Assembly (NCBI GenBank): GCA_025403435.1
Contig: CM046344.1
Location: forward strand, 18,011,699 to 18,075,698
DNA: 64,000 bases
DNA from: Artocarpus heterophyllus
Taxonomy: Eukaryota > Streptophyta > Magnoliopsida > Rosales > Moraceae
Direction: 5' to 3'
Shown here in pieces: positions 46,256-57,581 of the stretch; the stretch's first letter is position 1, and every line of letters begins with the position of its first letter. A program made the translations under genes and the position numbers. The notes beneath the pieces were generated by a model. That model worked only from the letters and a program-made list of their open reading frames with translations. It made no database searches and was not told where the DNA came from.

Positions 46256-47384
46256 AAAATAATTAAACAAGGTTTAAGTTTCGAGTCTAATGTGGTATCT
46301 GGGAAAGCGTGCAAACTTTTTATTTTTTTTTATTTTTCTACTCTAAAATAAATGGGCCCCGATGATGCTTCGGTGTTTCAGTTTTAAGTTTTGAATTTAA
46401 GTATTCTGTTAATAAAAAATCAAGTTTCATTAAAAAAAAAAAAAGATTACCACAAAGCAACGAGAACAGTATGGGAAAGAGTTAAAGAGGGGATTTGATG
46501 CAGAAGTGATAAGCTAAGACCGAGGTCAAGGAGAGAATGGAAAAAAGTTGAACTTGACGTCGGAGGGCTACTTTAGGGCCAGCGGTGGTTTTGAGATTGG
46601 AAGAATGTGAGGAAAGACCAAGAGATTAAAACATGTATATAGATAGTCTGATCAACTATTCAATCGAGAACGATAAGTTTTATTTTTTCTACTTAATACT
46701 TTTGGAAACGTGGACTGATGGGTTGCTATCTATGAGTTTGCTGGCACAAGCCACAAAAAGAAATTTGGAGGGGGTGAATAGGATCAAGGATGATCAAAAA
46801 ATCCACTAAGCTACCTAAACCAATAATTCACCGAATCAAGTCACTAGTCTTTGTTTTGGTTTCAGACAGCTTGGATAGGCTTTTACACAAATATTTTAAG
46901 TAATTTGATTAATAGTTTGAACTTCTAAACCATCTACGAAACCATCATATTGTGTAATTTTATTTTTAAAATAGTTTTATATAAATTTTTATTATTTTTT
47001 ATTTTTTTAGTTGGTTATTACAAGAAGTTTTGCTCATATAAGATACACATTTGCACTCAAAAATTACACTTCTTAGTCATTCATCATTAGCATAAAAAAT
47101 AATTAAAAAACCAACATATAGAACTAAGCCTAATTTAAGGAATACCCTAGCCTCTTTGGCTTTTCCCATTCAGCGACCAATGTCTTCTATCTACATTGTC
47201 GCCAGTCTACTCACTATATCTTCGCTGTCATGTCATCTTTCTGTGCCGCCAGCCCAACTCACCACAGTATTGATAAAAAGATATTAATAAGAGAAGAGAT
47301 TTATCGAAACCACCAAAAAGCTTTAATTCAAGTTTATTAATTATGTTGTCTTATATTCTTTAGTTGTATTTTTTACTTTTTAGT
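46256..47384. other. Intergenic sequence, no gene recognised
   Basis: AT-rich with an A run at 46431-46444. A GGAGGGGGTGAATAGGATC string near 46770 resembles edges of plant LTR elements, as does the one near 21745, but no element could be delimited. Confidence 0.45.
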
Positions 47385-47385
47385 C

Positions 47386-47490
47386 GAAATGAAAGGATAT
47401 CCTTGCAGCCATATGTTTGCAATTATGAAGTGCCTTAGTATTCCTTCCATCGTGATATCACTGATAAATCCTAGATGTAGAACGCATACA
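47386..47490 (+). pseudogene. FAR1/MULE-type SWIM zinc-finger fragment
   Basis: A short plus-strand frame reads EMKGYPCSHMFAIMKCLSIP. This resembles the second half of the SWIM zinc finger (C-x-H type: PCSH) of FAR1-related proteins and Mutator-like transposases, where an FE-x-GIPCSHM-like sequence precedes a hydrophobic helix. It is directly preceded by TTTTTACTTTTTAG, which could be a splice acceptor. No other FAR1 or transposase domain is seen within several kb, so it is an isolated fragment. Confidence 0.5.
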
Positions 47491-48108
47491 GAAACAATAA
47501 TGGATCATACCATTAGCCAATTTCTTGACGTCCCAAATTAGCTACAGGAGATCACAAAATTAAATTTCATTTTTCCATCCATCAGTGCTTTCAACTAAAC
47601 CAATACTTTTTTTCTTTTTCAACTCCTTATTCTATACTCTTCACTTACTTTTTCAAGCAAAACAATAAACCAAATATATTACACCGTTAGTAAGATGCAA
47701 AAGACACATCCTGCAGTAATTGTACTTTACATTTTCTTCTTTTAACTTCAAAACTACTTTTAAAAAAAACTACAACTCTTACTGATACTTGAATTTAAAG
47801 TTTAAACTTGTAACAGTACTCTTTCCCTCCATTAAAAGCTTTAATAAACCTGAATAAACTTAATACAACCCTATATTGTTTCTACAATTCTTTTCAAACA
47901 CGTCATAACTCAGACAGTTACTTCCTTTCTTAATGATGTTACTGCCCCTTCTCAGTAGGATGTTACCGTGTCGTTTTTGTTGTGAGCCACCATCACTTTT
48001 TTAATAGTGAAAATTACACACTTCATGATACAAAGACAATAAACTACCTTAAAATCAAAATTTCCCACAATAAAAAAATAACTGCAACATTTGAAACTGA
48101 CATCTTTA
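47491..48108. other. Spacer before element C
   Basis: No gene or repeat is recognised. Ends in CTTTA, the probable left target duplication of copia element C. Confidence 0.45.
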
Positions 48109-48539
48109 TGTTAAAACTTTAATATATGTAATTCTTAGAAATTTTAGAACTCAATAATTTTCACATAAAAAGATTTAGAGCATACCTTGATTCATAGCTT
48201 CACTTTTCAGAGAACTCTGGAACAGAAATTGTCAGAGAAGAAGAACCTAGTTTCTCTCTCTAAACCCACAAATTATTTTCACGTATTTTTTTGGTGGAGA
48301 GAAAGAATACAAAATTGATTGGGTGGAGAGAGGACCAGACTCCTATTTATAGACTTTCAATAGGTACCTTTCCGTCAAAGCATATATCTCTCCAGATATA
48401 GACATATCTTTTAATAAGAGTTGTAACCCCTCATAGCCAATAAAATTTTAGCATTTAAATAATTATTAAACTAAATAAATAAATAAATCTGATAAATTTT
48501 ATAGGCCTTTAATTAATTATGTGGGCCATAATTCTAACA
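48109..48539 (-). repeat. 3' LTR of copia element C
   Basis: 431 bp. Matches 54037-54507 except for substitutions and a missing pair of 20-bp repeat units. Contains the single-copy string CAGATATAGACATATCTTTT near 48396-48413. Confidence 0.92.
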
Positions 48540-48551
48540 TTCTCCCACTTG
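48540..48551 (-). other. Polypurine tract of element C
   Basis: Minus strand CAAGTGGGAGAA immediately before the LTR start TGTTAGAATT. Confidence 0.82.
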
Positions 48552-48907
48552 GCCCATATAATATTAATTTTTAGTTTAATAATGCTATAATGTGCACAAC
48601 AATATTATGCTAAATCTTCTTAAAATTGGCTAATACTCTACATCATAATTAAATAGAAAATCTAAAGTGAGTCATGGCGGTTGTATAGTCCCTTCCATGT
48701 ACTACAACATTAGACATCTATTTAACATGATTCATAATTGAGAGGTATAATAATAGTCCACTTTAATGTCTTCATTGAGACTATCCTGTCAAACATTAAT
48801 CTATAACAATCATGTATATAAAATAGGAAGCAGGATATATCAGGAACATAATAAGTGAGCTCAAAGTGTCACATCATTAAAATGAAATAAAACATAATAC
48901 ATAACCA

Positions 48908-50179
48908 TCAATGACGTCCAATAACACCCATACATTCAACATGTTCAATAAATCTCTTGGGCGGTAATCCTTTTCTTAAAGGATCTGCAATCATAAGATT
49001 GGTGCTAATTTGTTCAATTGATACTTTACGTTCCCAAACTTCTTGCTTAACGACTAAGTACTTAACATCCATGCGTTTCACACCATCAGAATACTTGTCG
49101 TTCTTGGCAAAGAAGACTGCTGTGGCATTATCACAATAAATTTTCAACGGTCTGGCTATACTGTCGACAACTTCAAGTCCTGAAATAAAATTCTGCAACC
49201 ATAAACCATGACTTGTGGCCTCAAAGCATGCCACAAACTCGGCCTCCATAGTGGATGCAACAATGACGGACTGCTTCGCACTCTTCCATGCAACTGCTCC
49301 TCCGGCCAAAAGAAACATATAACCGAATGTAGATTTTCTACTGTCAGCACATCCGGCAAAGTCTGAATCTGAGTAACCGATCACTTCAAGATGATCACAT
49401 CTTTTATAAGTGAGCATGTGGTCCTTTGTTCCTTGCAAATACTTGAGAACTTTCTTTGTAGCTTTCCAATGATCTATTCCTAGATTACTTTGATATCTTC
49501 CCAACATCCCAACAGCAAAACTAATGTCCTGTCTGGTGCAAGTTTGAGCATACAACAAGCTACCAACGACAAATGCATAAGGAATGTTTTTCATTTGCGC
49601 TCGTTCCAATTCATTCTTTGGACATTGCATATGACTAAATTTTTCCCCCTTCTGAATCGGAACTATACACGCTGAGCATTTGTCCATCGTAAATTTCTCT
49701 AAAACTTTGTTAATATATCCTTTCTGAGACAACCCCAACAATCCTTGTGATTTATCACAGAATATTTCAATTCCTATCACATAAGTTGCCTCACCCATGT
49801 CTTTCATTTCAAAGTTCTTAGAGAGGAATTTCTTAGTTTCATGTAATAAACCAAGATTGTTAGCAGCAAGCAAAATATCATCAACATATAGGACTAAGAA
49901 AATAAACTTGCTCCCACTGACCTTCATATATATACACCAATCAACAATGTTCTCCTTAAATCCAAATGAAGTAATGATATCATTAAACTTAAGATACCAT
50001 TGTCGGGAAGCTTGTTTAAGTCCATATATTAATTTCTTTAATTTACATACCATGTGTTCCTTTCCTTTACGTGAAAAGCCTTCAGGTTGGTCCATATAGA
50101 TTTCTTCCTCTAAGTTTCCATTAAGAAAGGCGGTTTTCATATCCATTTGGTGTAATTCTAAATCAAAATGAGCCATCAA
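48908..50179 (-). pseudogene. Reverse transcriptase-RNase H of element C
   Basis: A 423-codon open frame. It starts inside reverse transcriptase (HQMDMKTAFLNGNLEEEIYM), followed by KLIYGLKQASRQWYLKF, VLYVDDILLAANN (catalytic YVDD) and MKDMGEATYVIGIEI. RNase H follows: GYSDSDFAGCADSRKST, STMEAEFVACFEATSHGLWL, IYCDNATAVFFAKN and the C-terminal KYLVVKQEV region, ending IADPLRKGLPPKRF. The usual ADPLTK reads ADPLRK. The apparent Met is not a true start: the domain continues upstream in 50182-50754 across a frameshift and stops. Best-preserved pol segment in the window. Confidence 0.92.
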
Positions 50180-50181
50180 TG

Positions 50182-50754
50182 CTATAATAATTCTAAGTGA
50201 ATCTTTCTTAGAGACCGGTGAAAAAGTCTCTTTGTAGTCAATGCCTTCTTTCTAAGTAAAACCTTTGGCAACAAGTCTAGCCTTGTACCTTCAATATTGC
50301 CTTTAGAGTCGCACTTGGTCTTAAAGACCCATTTACACCCGACTTTCTTGCAACCTTCAAGCAACTCAACAAGGTCCCAAACTTGATTTTGATCCATCGA
50401 TTTTAACTCATCTTTCATAGCATTGAGCCACTTGTCAAAATCCATACTTTCCATGGCTTGTGAAAACGAAACTGGATCTGAAATTGGATCATTATCGATT
50501 TTCAAGTCAATTTCAGACTCTTGTAGATAAACCACATAATCATTAGGAACAGTAGATCGTTTTTCTCTTTGAGATCTTCTTAATGCTGTTTCTTGTGGTT
50601 TAGCTACTATTGGTTCCTCGAGTACAACTTCATTGTGAAGTGGTTGGTCATTCACTTGTTGTTCTTGAACATTGTTAGGCTGTACAACAATGTTAGGAAC
50701 AATCTTAGAAGTTACAGGTAGAGGTACTTCTACCCTAACTTCTTTAATGACCAC
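50182..50754 (-). pseudogene. Integrase tail, linker and reverse transcriptase N-terminus of element C
   Basis: Minus-strand frame with the linker motif ALRRSQREKRSTVPNDYV, then FSQAMESMDFDKWLNAMKDE, SMDQNQVWDLVELLEGCKKV and GCKWVFKTKCDSKGNIE. One base is then missing (GAAGGTACAAG where GAAAGGTACAAG is expected), so [11 protein letters not shown] is read out of frame. In the restored frame the following Gln codon is TAG (near 50253). The end of the frame is therefore scrambled. Confidence 0.87.
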
Positions 50755-50910
50755 ATTATGTGGTTCTCCACTCCCACTATTTTCACCATTCTCGATGAAC
50801 CTAGCATTTCTAGATTCAACTATTCTTGTACTATGGGTAGGACAATAAAATTTATACCCTTTGAATTTTTCAGAATAACCAATGAAATAACCACTGGTCG
50901 TCTTAAAATC

Positions 50911-51726
50911 CTATTTCTTTTCATGTGGATTGTAAATTTTCACTTTCGCTGGACAACCCCAAAGATACAGGTGCCTTAAACTAGGTTTCCTTCCCATCCA
51001 TATCTCAAAAGGAGTTTTTGGGATTGCCTTACTAGGAACCCTATTCAGTATATACATAGCAGTCTTTAATGCATGCATCCACAAAGATAAGGGTAAAGAT
51101 GAATAACTTAACATGCTCCTAACCATATCCATTAATGTACGATTACACCTTTCTGCTACACCATATTGTTGTGGTGTACCTGGCATAGTGTATTGCGCAC
51201 ATATGCCTTGCTTTTCTAGGAATTTAGCAAATGGACCTGGACATTGCCCTGACTCATCATACTTTCTATAGTATTCACCACCTCTATCTGATCTTAAAAT
51301 TTTCACATTTTTATCTAATTGCCTTTCAATCTCATTAATAAATACCTCAAGGGCTTCAACAGATTGAGATTTTTCATGCAATAGATAAAGATAACCATAA
51401 CGTGAAAAATCATCGATAAAAGTGATAAAATACTTTTCTCCACCAAAGGATGGAGTATCGAAAGGTCCACATATGTTGGTATGTATGAGTTCAAGAAGCT
51501 GTGTACTTCTTGTAGCCCCTTTCTTAGTGTGTTTGGTTTGCTTTCCTTTAATGCAATCAATACACACACTAAGGTCAGTAAAATCTAAATTCGAAAGAAT
51601 TCCATTCTTTACTAATCTCTCTTTTCTTTCCTTGGATATATGACCCAAGCGTTTATGCCACAAGTAAGCAGAACTTTCATCAACTAAACTCCGTTTAGTT
51701 CCAATACTTTGATGCATGGTTAACAA
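50911..51726 (-). pseudogene. Integrase of element C (first catalytic Asp lost)
   Basis: An open frame of 271 codons. The zinc-binding pre-integrase has [17 protein letters not shown] and [12 protein letters not shown]. In the catalytic core, [12 protein letters not shown] has Asn where the family has Asp, so the first residue of the D-D-E triad is missing. [12 protein letters not shown] (second Asp) and [17 protein letters not shown] (Glu) are present, then [18 protein letters not shown] and LWGCPAKV. The frame ends at a TAG after NPHEKK; the rest of the C-terminal region follows in other frames to 50755. Confidence 0.9.
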
Positions 51727-52209
51727 AGTTTTAGCAAAAAGATTATCAAGCTTTAATTACATAAACCATCATAAAGGATTCTAGAGCCAATAAAACTATT
51801 ATTTTTATATAAACTGAAAGATCCAAATCCAAACTTACAATAAAATCCTACTACATCAAGTTTTGATAAAGGAACTAAATTGTGAGAAAAAGTAGGTACA
51901 TAAAGAGTTTGGTATAAATCAAGAATATCCAATATCTAATATTAAGCGATAAGTGTCAATTCCTTCCACTCGAGCTTTATCTCGATTCCCCATGTAAATA
52001 AAACTTTCATTAGCTCTTATGGGTTGGATTGTAAGGAATCCCTACATCGTATTAGAAATATGAGTAGTTGAACTTGAATCAATCTAGCAAGTATTATAAG
52101 GAACTTCAGTTAAATTTGATTCGAAACAAACTAAAGCACAAGGCTTACCTTTCTTTTCGAACTAAGCCTTACGTTTCTGACAATCTTTCTTTAAGTGCCC
52201 AAATTTGTT
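51727..52209 (-). pseudogene. Protease region of element C
   Basis: Translated past the gag stop, this stretch shows the second half of the zinc knuckle (NKFGHLKKDCQKRKA), a TAG, then EVPYNTC-TAG-IDSSSTTHISN. The active-site motif, normally DSGA, reads DSSS and is preceded by TAG in place of Trp. Further stops and small indels follow. Single substitutions (TGG to TAG, CAG or CAA to TAG) explain most of the breaks. Confidence 0.75.
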
Positions 52210-52920
52210 TCAAAAATAGCACTTAATATTGTGTTCCTTCTTGAGGATTTGAGTTGACTCATTCAGGTTATGCAACTCCTTCTTGAACCCTTTCTTCTTG
52301 TTCTTTCTAGGCTTCTTATTAGTGCTCTTTTCAGCCTCTTGATTCACAAGATGAATGGAATGAGGTTTCTGATTCTTCAATCTCGTCTCCTCTTGAACAA
52401 GCATACTGGTCAATTCATTAATATTCCATTTCTCTTTAATTGTGTTATAACTCATCTGGAATGGACCATATTGTTCAGGAGGAAGCGAGTTGAGAATGAA
52501 CTGTACTAGAAAGTACTCATCCACAAACATCCCCAAAGACTTTAATTTTGTTGCTATATTTGTCATTTCAAGGACATGCTCATGCATAGTACAAGAACCA
52601 TCAAATTTCATGTTGGTTAATTTAGCTATTAATGTACCAGCAAGAAACTTATCAGTAGTTTGAGAGCGCTCTTCTACAAGTTTCATAAATTCCTTAGCAC
52701 TTTCAATCTTGGCAAGAGTACTTTTAATGTTGTTTGCTATTGTCATTCGCATAAACATTAAGCTTAATCTATTCGACCTTTCCCATAATTTATGAAAAGT
52801 TTTCCCCTCCTCACTACTAGCATCAGTAATAGTAGTGGGTTCCTTATCTTGAAGTGCTAAATCAAGATCCAAGACACCTAAGTGAAATTGGACTTGTTCG
52901 CACCAATCAGAGAAATTCAA
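52210..52920 (-). pseudogene. gag fragment of element C
   Basis: A 236-codon frame starting MNFSDWCEQVQFHLGVLDLD, with the gag core NRLSLMFMRMTIANNIKSTL and EFMKLVEERSQTTDKFLAGT. A Lys-rich stretch (KKPRKNKKKGFKKE) precedes the zinc knuckle. The frame ends at TGA 52210-52212, replacing the second Cys of the knuckle (CYF-stop-NKFGHLKKDC). The true gag start may lie a little upstream, since plant copia gag proteins usually have 15-40 residues before this motif. Confidence 0.88.
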
Positions 52921-54019
52921 TCCATTAAATAAGGGAATAAATGAAGCACGCGAATGCAGAGAAACAGGAACAGATACTACAAATATGCAAGAAACATTTA
53001 TACATTAATGCTTTGAGATAATCACATAATTAGATTCAAACTAAGACAGTAATTGTATATCTTAGTTCTTCTTTGGGTGAACTAAGATATACAAACTATA
53101 AGTGATGCTAATAAAAAATAAAAATTTAATTTGGTAATCATAAATATGTCCAATAAAAATGCTTGCTATCTTTCGATAAACAAACAAAAATAATACAACA
53201 TATTAATTACCAACTATTATATTCATCAATTATAAAGAAAATTAATCGACCTTTGGGTGATTTCTTAAGTTCTTATAATAGATGCGATTCAATGACCGAT
53301 GATTTATAAATGTCATTCCAATTATAAGCATCAAAATTCATGGGTTATTGAATTTTGTTTCTCAATTTGAAAATTTCTAACTTTAAAGTTTGGCCATTTT
53401 GGTGACTAACAAACTATAATCATGTAATTTCAAAATTAAAAAGAATAAACTTAAACATCATATGTAAGCAATCATAATCATTAATAAATGTAAAATATTG
53501 ACGTTTGTGTGAGTATTTTTTTATCAATTATGCAAAAGGTACAAATCTTTAATGTGATAATATATATACCGATTGCTTTCCTTTTCATATATATCAAATA
53601 AATGAAAAAGCAAACAAAAATTGTTGACCGTTAAGTTATTTGATAAAGTTAACAATGGCTTATCAAATAACTGTTCATCATCATTTTGTTTTTGTTGATA
53701 CAATGATCATTCATTGTATAGGTACAATAAATGCAAATCCTTTTTTTAAGGTTTTCTTTGAATCAAGCGGTTGCTTGCCCATGTGTATGCATATAAAGCA
53801 GTAAAAGTCAATAAATGCAACAGATCAAAGCTAATAAATACAGTAAGACAGTACGAAAATATTATACTTAATTCACATTATATAATGTGTATGTATAATA
53901 AACATATGTGATTACTTATGAATTGAAAATTTTGATTCAATATATTCTAATTGTAGCGGAAAGCAAGGTTCATACGTAAATGCAAAAACAATTCTAAAGG
54001 AAAATTATGAATTCTAAAA
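52921..54019 (-). other. 5' leader of element C
   Basis: About 1.1 kb of AT-rich sequence between the PBS and the gag frame, without coding signal. Confidence 0.7.
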
Positions 54020-54034
54020 CTTGCTCTGATACCA
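54020..54034 (-). other. Primer-binding site of element C
   Basis: Minus strand TGGTATCAGAGCAAG, two bases after the LTR end TTTTAACA. Plant tRNA-Met type PBS. Confidence 0.9.
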
Positions 54035-54036
54035 CA

Positions 54037-54507
54037 TGTTAAAACTTTAATATATCTAATTCTTAGAAATCTTAGAACTCAATAATTTGTACAGAAAAAG
54101 ATTTAAAGCGTACCTTGATTCATAGGTTCAATTTTCAGATAACTCTAGAACAGAAATTGTCAGAGAAGAAAAACCCAGTTTCTCTCTCTAAACCCGCAAA
54201 TTCTTTTCACGTATTTTTCTGATGGAGAGAAAGAATACAAAATTGATTGGGTGGAGAGAGGACCAAACTCCTATTTGTAGACCCTCAATAAGTGTCTTTC
54301 CATCAAAGCATATATCTCTTCAGATATAGACATATCTTTTCAGATATAGACACATCTTTTTAGATATAGACACATCTTTTAATAAAAGTTACAACCCCTC
54401 ATAGCCAATAGAATTCTAGCATTTAAATAATTATTAAACTAAATAAACACATAAATTTGATAAATTTTATAGGCCTTCAATTAATTATGTGGGCCATAAT
54501 TCTAACA
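54037..54507 (-). repeat. 5' LTR of copia element C
   Basis: 471 bp. Compared with the 3' LTR it has two extra units of a 20-bp repeat (54321-54380: CAGATATAGACATATCTTTT and variants, three copies). Confidence 0.92.
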
Positions 54508-55199
54508 CTTTCTATTCCTAGTGTCACAACCGCTTTTTTGGGCTGTGATAAAACTCTTTCTTACTTACTTTAGAGCAAAAATTTAGGAAACTTTTTTTTC
54601 TTTTTAATAAATACTGTACATATACTGGTTTAACAATTTTGAAATACAAACATGTACTTGTGTTTACGTAATCATCATTCTTTTACAATATAGCTTATCA
54701 AATATTACTTTCAAAATATCTTAAAACACCATACAGCAGAAAACATACTGTAGAGGAAACCATACCCAGTCTGCACACATCATCCGTCTGCCAGCTCATC
54801 ATTACGATTTATTCTGACCTTTTCGTCGGAATACCTACAGCATGAAATACTTAATGAGCCTACGCTCAATAAGTCCCATATAAATCCACATGCACATTCA
54901 ATAAAATGCATGATCTCATTATGCTTTCTTATAATCCTTCTTTATCATTATCATTTCTTATCTTTAACTAGGGCCCAAGTGTTCGTACCATTGCGCACTT
55001 AGGTCTACGTAACACATTGACCATCCTGTAATCCTTAAACTCCCCTTGAGTCAGGAGTCAGTACGACACTTTTCTTAACTTTTGGTGATTCGTTTACCAA
55101 TTCACTTATTATGGTTATCATACCATGCATGAAGTGATGACACATGCTATACATAACATAATCTACATAAATGCTCTTGTACGATATAGTACACACAGG

Positions 55200-55400
55200 T
55201 ACATACTTTATATACACATTGGTACACATTAATATACGCACATGTATGTAGCATAATGTACTCACAAGTACTTAACATAAAATATACAGACTGGTACACA
55301 TTAATATACGCACAGGTATATAGCATAATATACTCACAGGTACTTAACATAAAATATACACACTGGTACACATCATAATATACACTCAGGTATATGTCAT
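55200..55400. repeat. 72-bp tandem repeat in solo LTR Q
   Basis: Units begin GGTACACATTAATATACGC at 55221 and 55293, and GGTACACATCATAATATAC at 55365. Each contains 'gtatatagcataatatactcacaggtacttaacata' variants. The period is 72 bp for two full units; the third decays into shorter TACACNCAGGTATA strings up to 55520. Chance frames on the minus strand (55035-55440) come from this array. Confidence 0.85.
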
Positions 55401-55940
55401 TACATACTCTCAGGTATATATATATATTCCATATACTCACAAGTATACCCTTACATTTTTATAAATACTTATGTCATTGCATACATACAAGTATACACCT
55501 TGATATACACACAGATATACATATACACATTTTGCACTCTAAGCCTACAATTTAATACTGTAGGTGGGATGGATACTTACTTGATGTGAATGTTAGGCAA
55601 CTTAATCTCGATTTCCCTTCTCCTAGACTCCTAGGATCCTGTTGGCTAATTACAAAGCCATTAGCCAAATTTCACTATGTTTCGATATAGAACATCCGTT
55701 AGTTAATAAATTGAGCTGCATTACTATATACAACTCTAAAAACCACTGGTTTTTTTTATTATTTCTATCTAACTCTACCCTATCGTTTCTAACGAAGGGC
55801 GGGAACCTTTCTAGTCTTTTTCTTATCCCATTGGAAACATTTCAAAGCGGTTCGGGTGATTTGGGCAAAAATGACGATTTTACCTTCCGTGGGTCCACTA
55901 ACCTATCTAAGCTCGATTTTGTTATTTTTATGAAAATAGC

Positions 55941-56046
55941 CACATACTAATTTTAACATAACACCCTAGTGGGTGCCACATACTAATTTTAAAATAACAC
56001 CCTAGTGGGTGCCACATACTAATTTTAAAATAACACCCTAGTGGGT
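55941..56046. repeat. 36-bp tandem repeat in solo LTR Q
   Basis: Three nearly identical units starting CACATACTAATTTTAA at 55941, 55977 and 56013, each ending CACCCTAGTGGGT. The end forms a small hairpin (ACCCTAGTGGGT). Confidence 0.92.
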
Positions 56047-57581
56047 CAAATCTCTTTATTTCTCACTTATGCCCCATTTTCATAAAACTTTACAGTTTAG
56101 TCCATGAACTGAAAATTTTGACGATTTTGGCCCCCGGGGCTAAGATTTACTTCTTTGCATCAAAATTTCCTATTTTTCTCAGGGATCATTTTTGCTCAAA
56201 GTACCATATTCAAAATCCTTTGGGAAATAACATTTTTGCCCTTTTTTAAATTTTTCACACTTTTCACAAATTCTTTGAAAAATCAAAATCTCACAAATGA
56301 TTCAATTTTTCGATGAACCGTCTATTATATCTAACAGTTTCATCAAGATCTACAACTTTCATGTTTTAACTTTTCCCAAAATCTCACTGTACAGGGGTAT
56401 TTTTGGCCATTTTTCAATTCTATCGAGAGAAATCTTTTCCTTTCAATTTAGTCCCTACGGCATTTTTACAAAAATCTATTTCAAAATTACAATTATACCC
56501 CTGAAGAAACCATTCCATGCCTTAATCAACACATTCTCATGCTCAAACATCACTTTTGCAAAGTCAAACATCAAAATTACAAAAATACCTTTTTTTAAAA
56601 AAAATTATCAGTTTGCACTAAAAACCAAAGTTTCACAACTTAAACTTACCATTCATCACATATACATGAGATTCCATCAAATACATGCTCAAGAACCCAC
56701 ATTGGTTTGAAAGAATAGAAATCAAAATAAAATCCATAAAATTTCAAAACTTTAAAACTTAAAACTTACCAAAATAACACCCATTTAGTTTCAAGCCTTC
56801 AAAATCCATTTAGGGTTATTTTTGCAAAGTTTGGGGGCTGAGAAAATTTTTTGAGAGTCTTGGATATGGTTGCCGAAACTTGGAGAGAAGGAAGGAAATG
56901 AAAATTTTTGTGATAACTTTGAAATTAATGCTTCTTTATCCATTTGATGACTCATGGTCATCCATTAAACTACCCTAAGTGTCCTCATCTTATTGGGCCA
57001 CATTGCATGGCTTGTTCGCCCAATAGAATTCGAGCAAATGTCCACTTTATGGAATTAAAAATTTATACTATGTAATTTTATACCACACAGTATTTTTCTT
57101 ATACTGCCGTGGTCAAATCAGTGTACTTTCTGTCCTTAGACTGTATAAAAATATTTGACTTACTTTTTGTTTACTTTTGGAGGCCAATCATAACATTTTT
57201 CGTATTTGCGTTTTCATTTAGCAGTATACTCATACTGCTTTGGCCTCCTTTTTACCCTTGATTTGGGTTTGGACAACGTCTATGTCCTATTTACATTCTA
57301 ATCACCCACTTGTTTATATCACAATTTTACAATTAATCGTGATATAAAATTCATTTTATGGATATTATTTACAAATTTCTAAGTAATTAAACTCATAAAA
57401 TCTGTATTCGACAATATCCAACATTGCATCACATTTGCCATAAAATTTACAATCAATACCGTTTATTCCTACTTTATCGTAATTTTTACAAAAATTCACA
57501 TTTTTCAAAGTAAATTCATTAATTAAACCCAATTAAATATTAGGTTTTATTAATGAATATTTTCTCGGTCATTACACCTAG

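Larger units (their letters stand above)
48109..54507 (-). mobile_element. Ty1/copia element C (full structure, dead)
   Basis: A 6.4-kb element of a different family from A and B. LTRs are 48109-48539 (3') and 54037-54507 (5'), both starting TGTTAGAATTATGGCCC and ending GTTTTAACA on the minus strand. Flanks are CTTTA (48104-48108) and CTTTC (54508-54512), a 5-bp duplication with one mismatch. PBS, gag, protease, integrase, reverse transcriptase, RNase H and PPT follow in copia order. Long frames survive, but stops, a frameshift and changed catalytic residues show it is inactive. Lineage not assigned. Confidence 0.92.
54522..57576 (-). mobile_element. Solo LTR Q
   Basis: A 3,055-bp unit flanked by exact CCTAG duplications (54517-54521 and 57577-57581). 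The minus strand starts TGTAATGACCGAG and ends GCGGTTGTGACA. No coding sequence. It carries the family stem-loop at 54849-54874 (ACTTAATGAGC, CTAC, GCTCAATAAGT), a 72-bp tandem array at 55200-55400 and a 36-bp array at 55941-56046. Inserted only 10 bp beyond the 5' LTR of element C. Confidence 0.85.

Noticed and set aside
46440..46760. GC-richer stretch suggesting an exon
   Set aside because: No open frame longer than a few dozen codons and no motif on either strand.
55035..55440. Cys/Tyr-rich frames on the minus strand resembling a repetitive small protein
   Set aside because: They are the 72-bp non-coding tandem repeat of solo LTR Q read in frame.
55200..56046. Possible CRISPR-like direct repeats
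   Set aside because: The units are contiguous tandem repeats without unique spacers, in a plant LTR; no cas genes.
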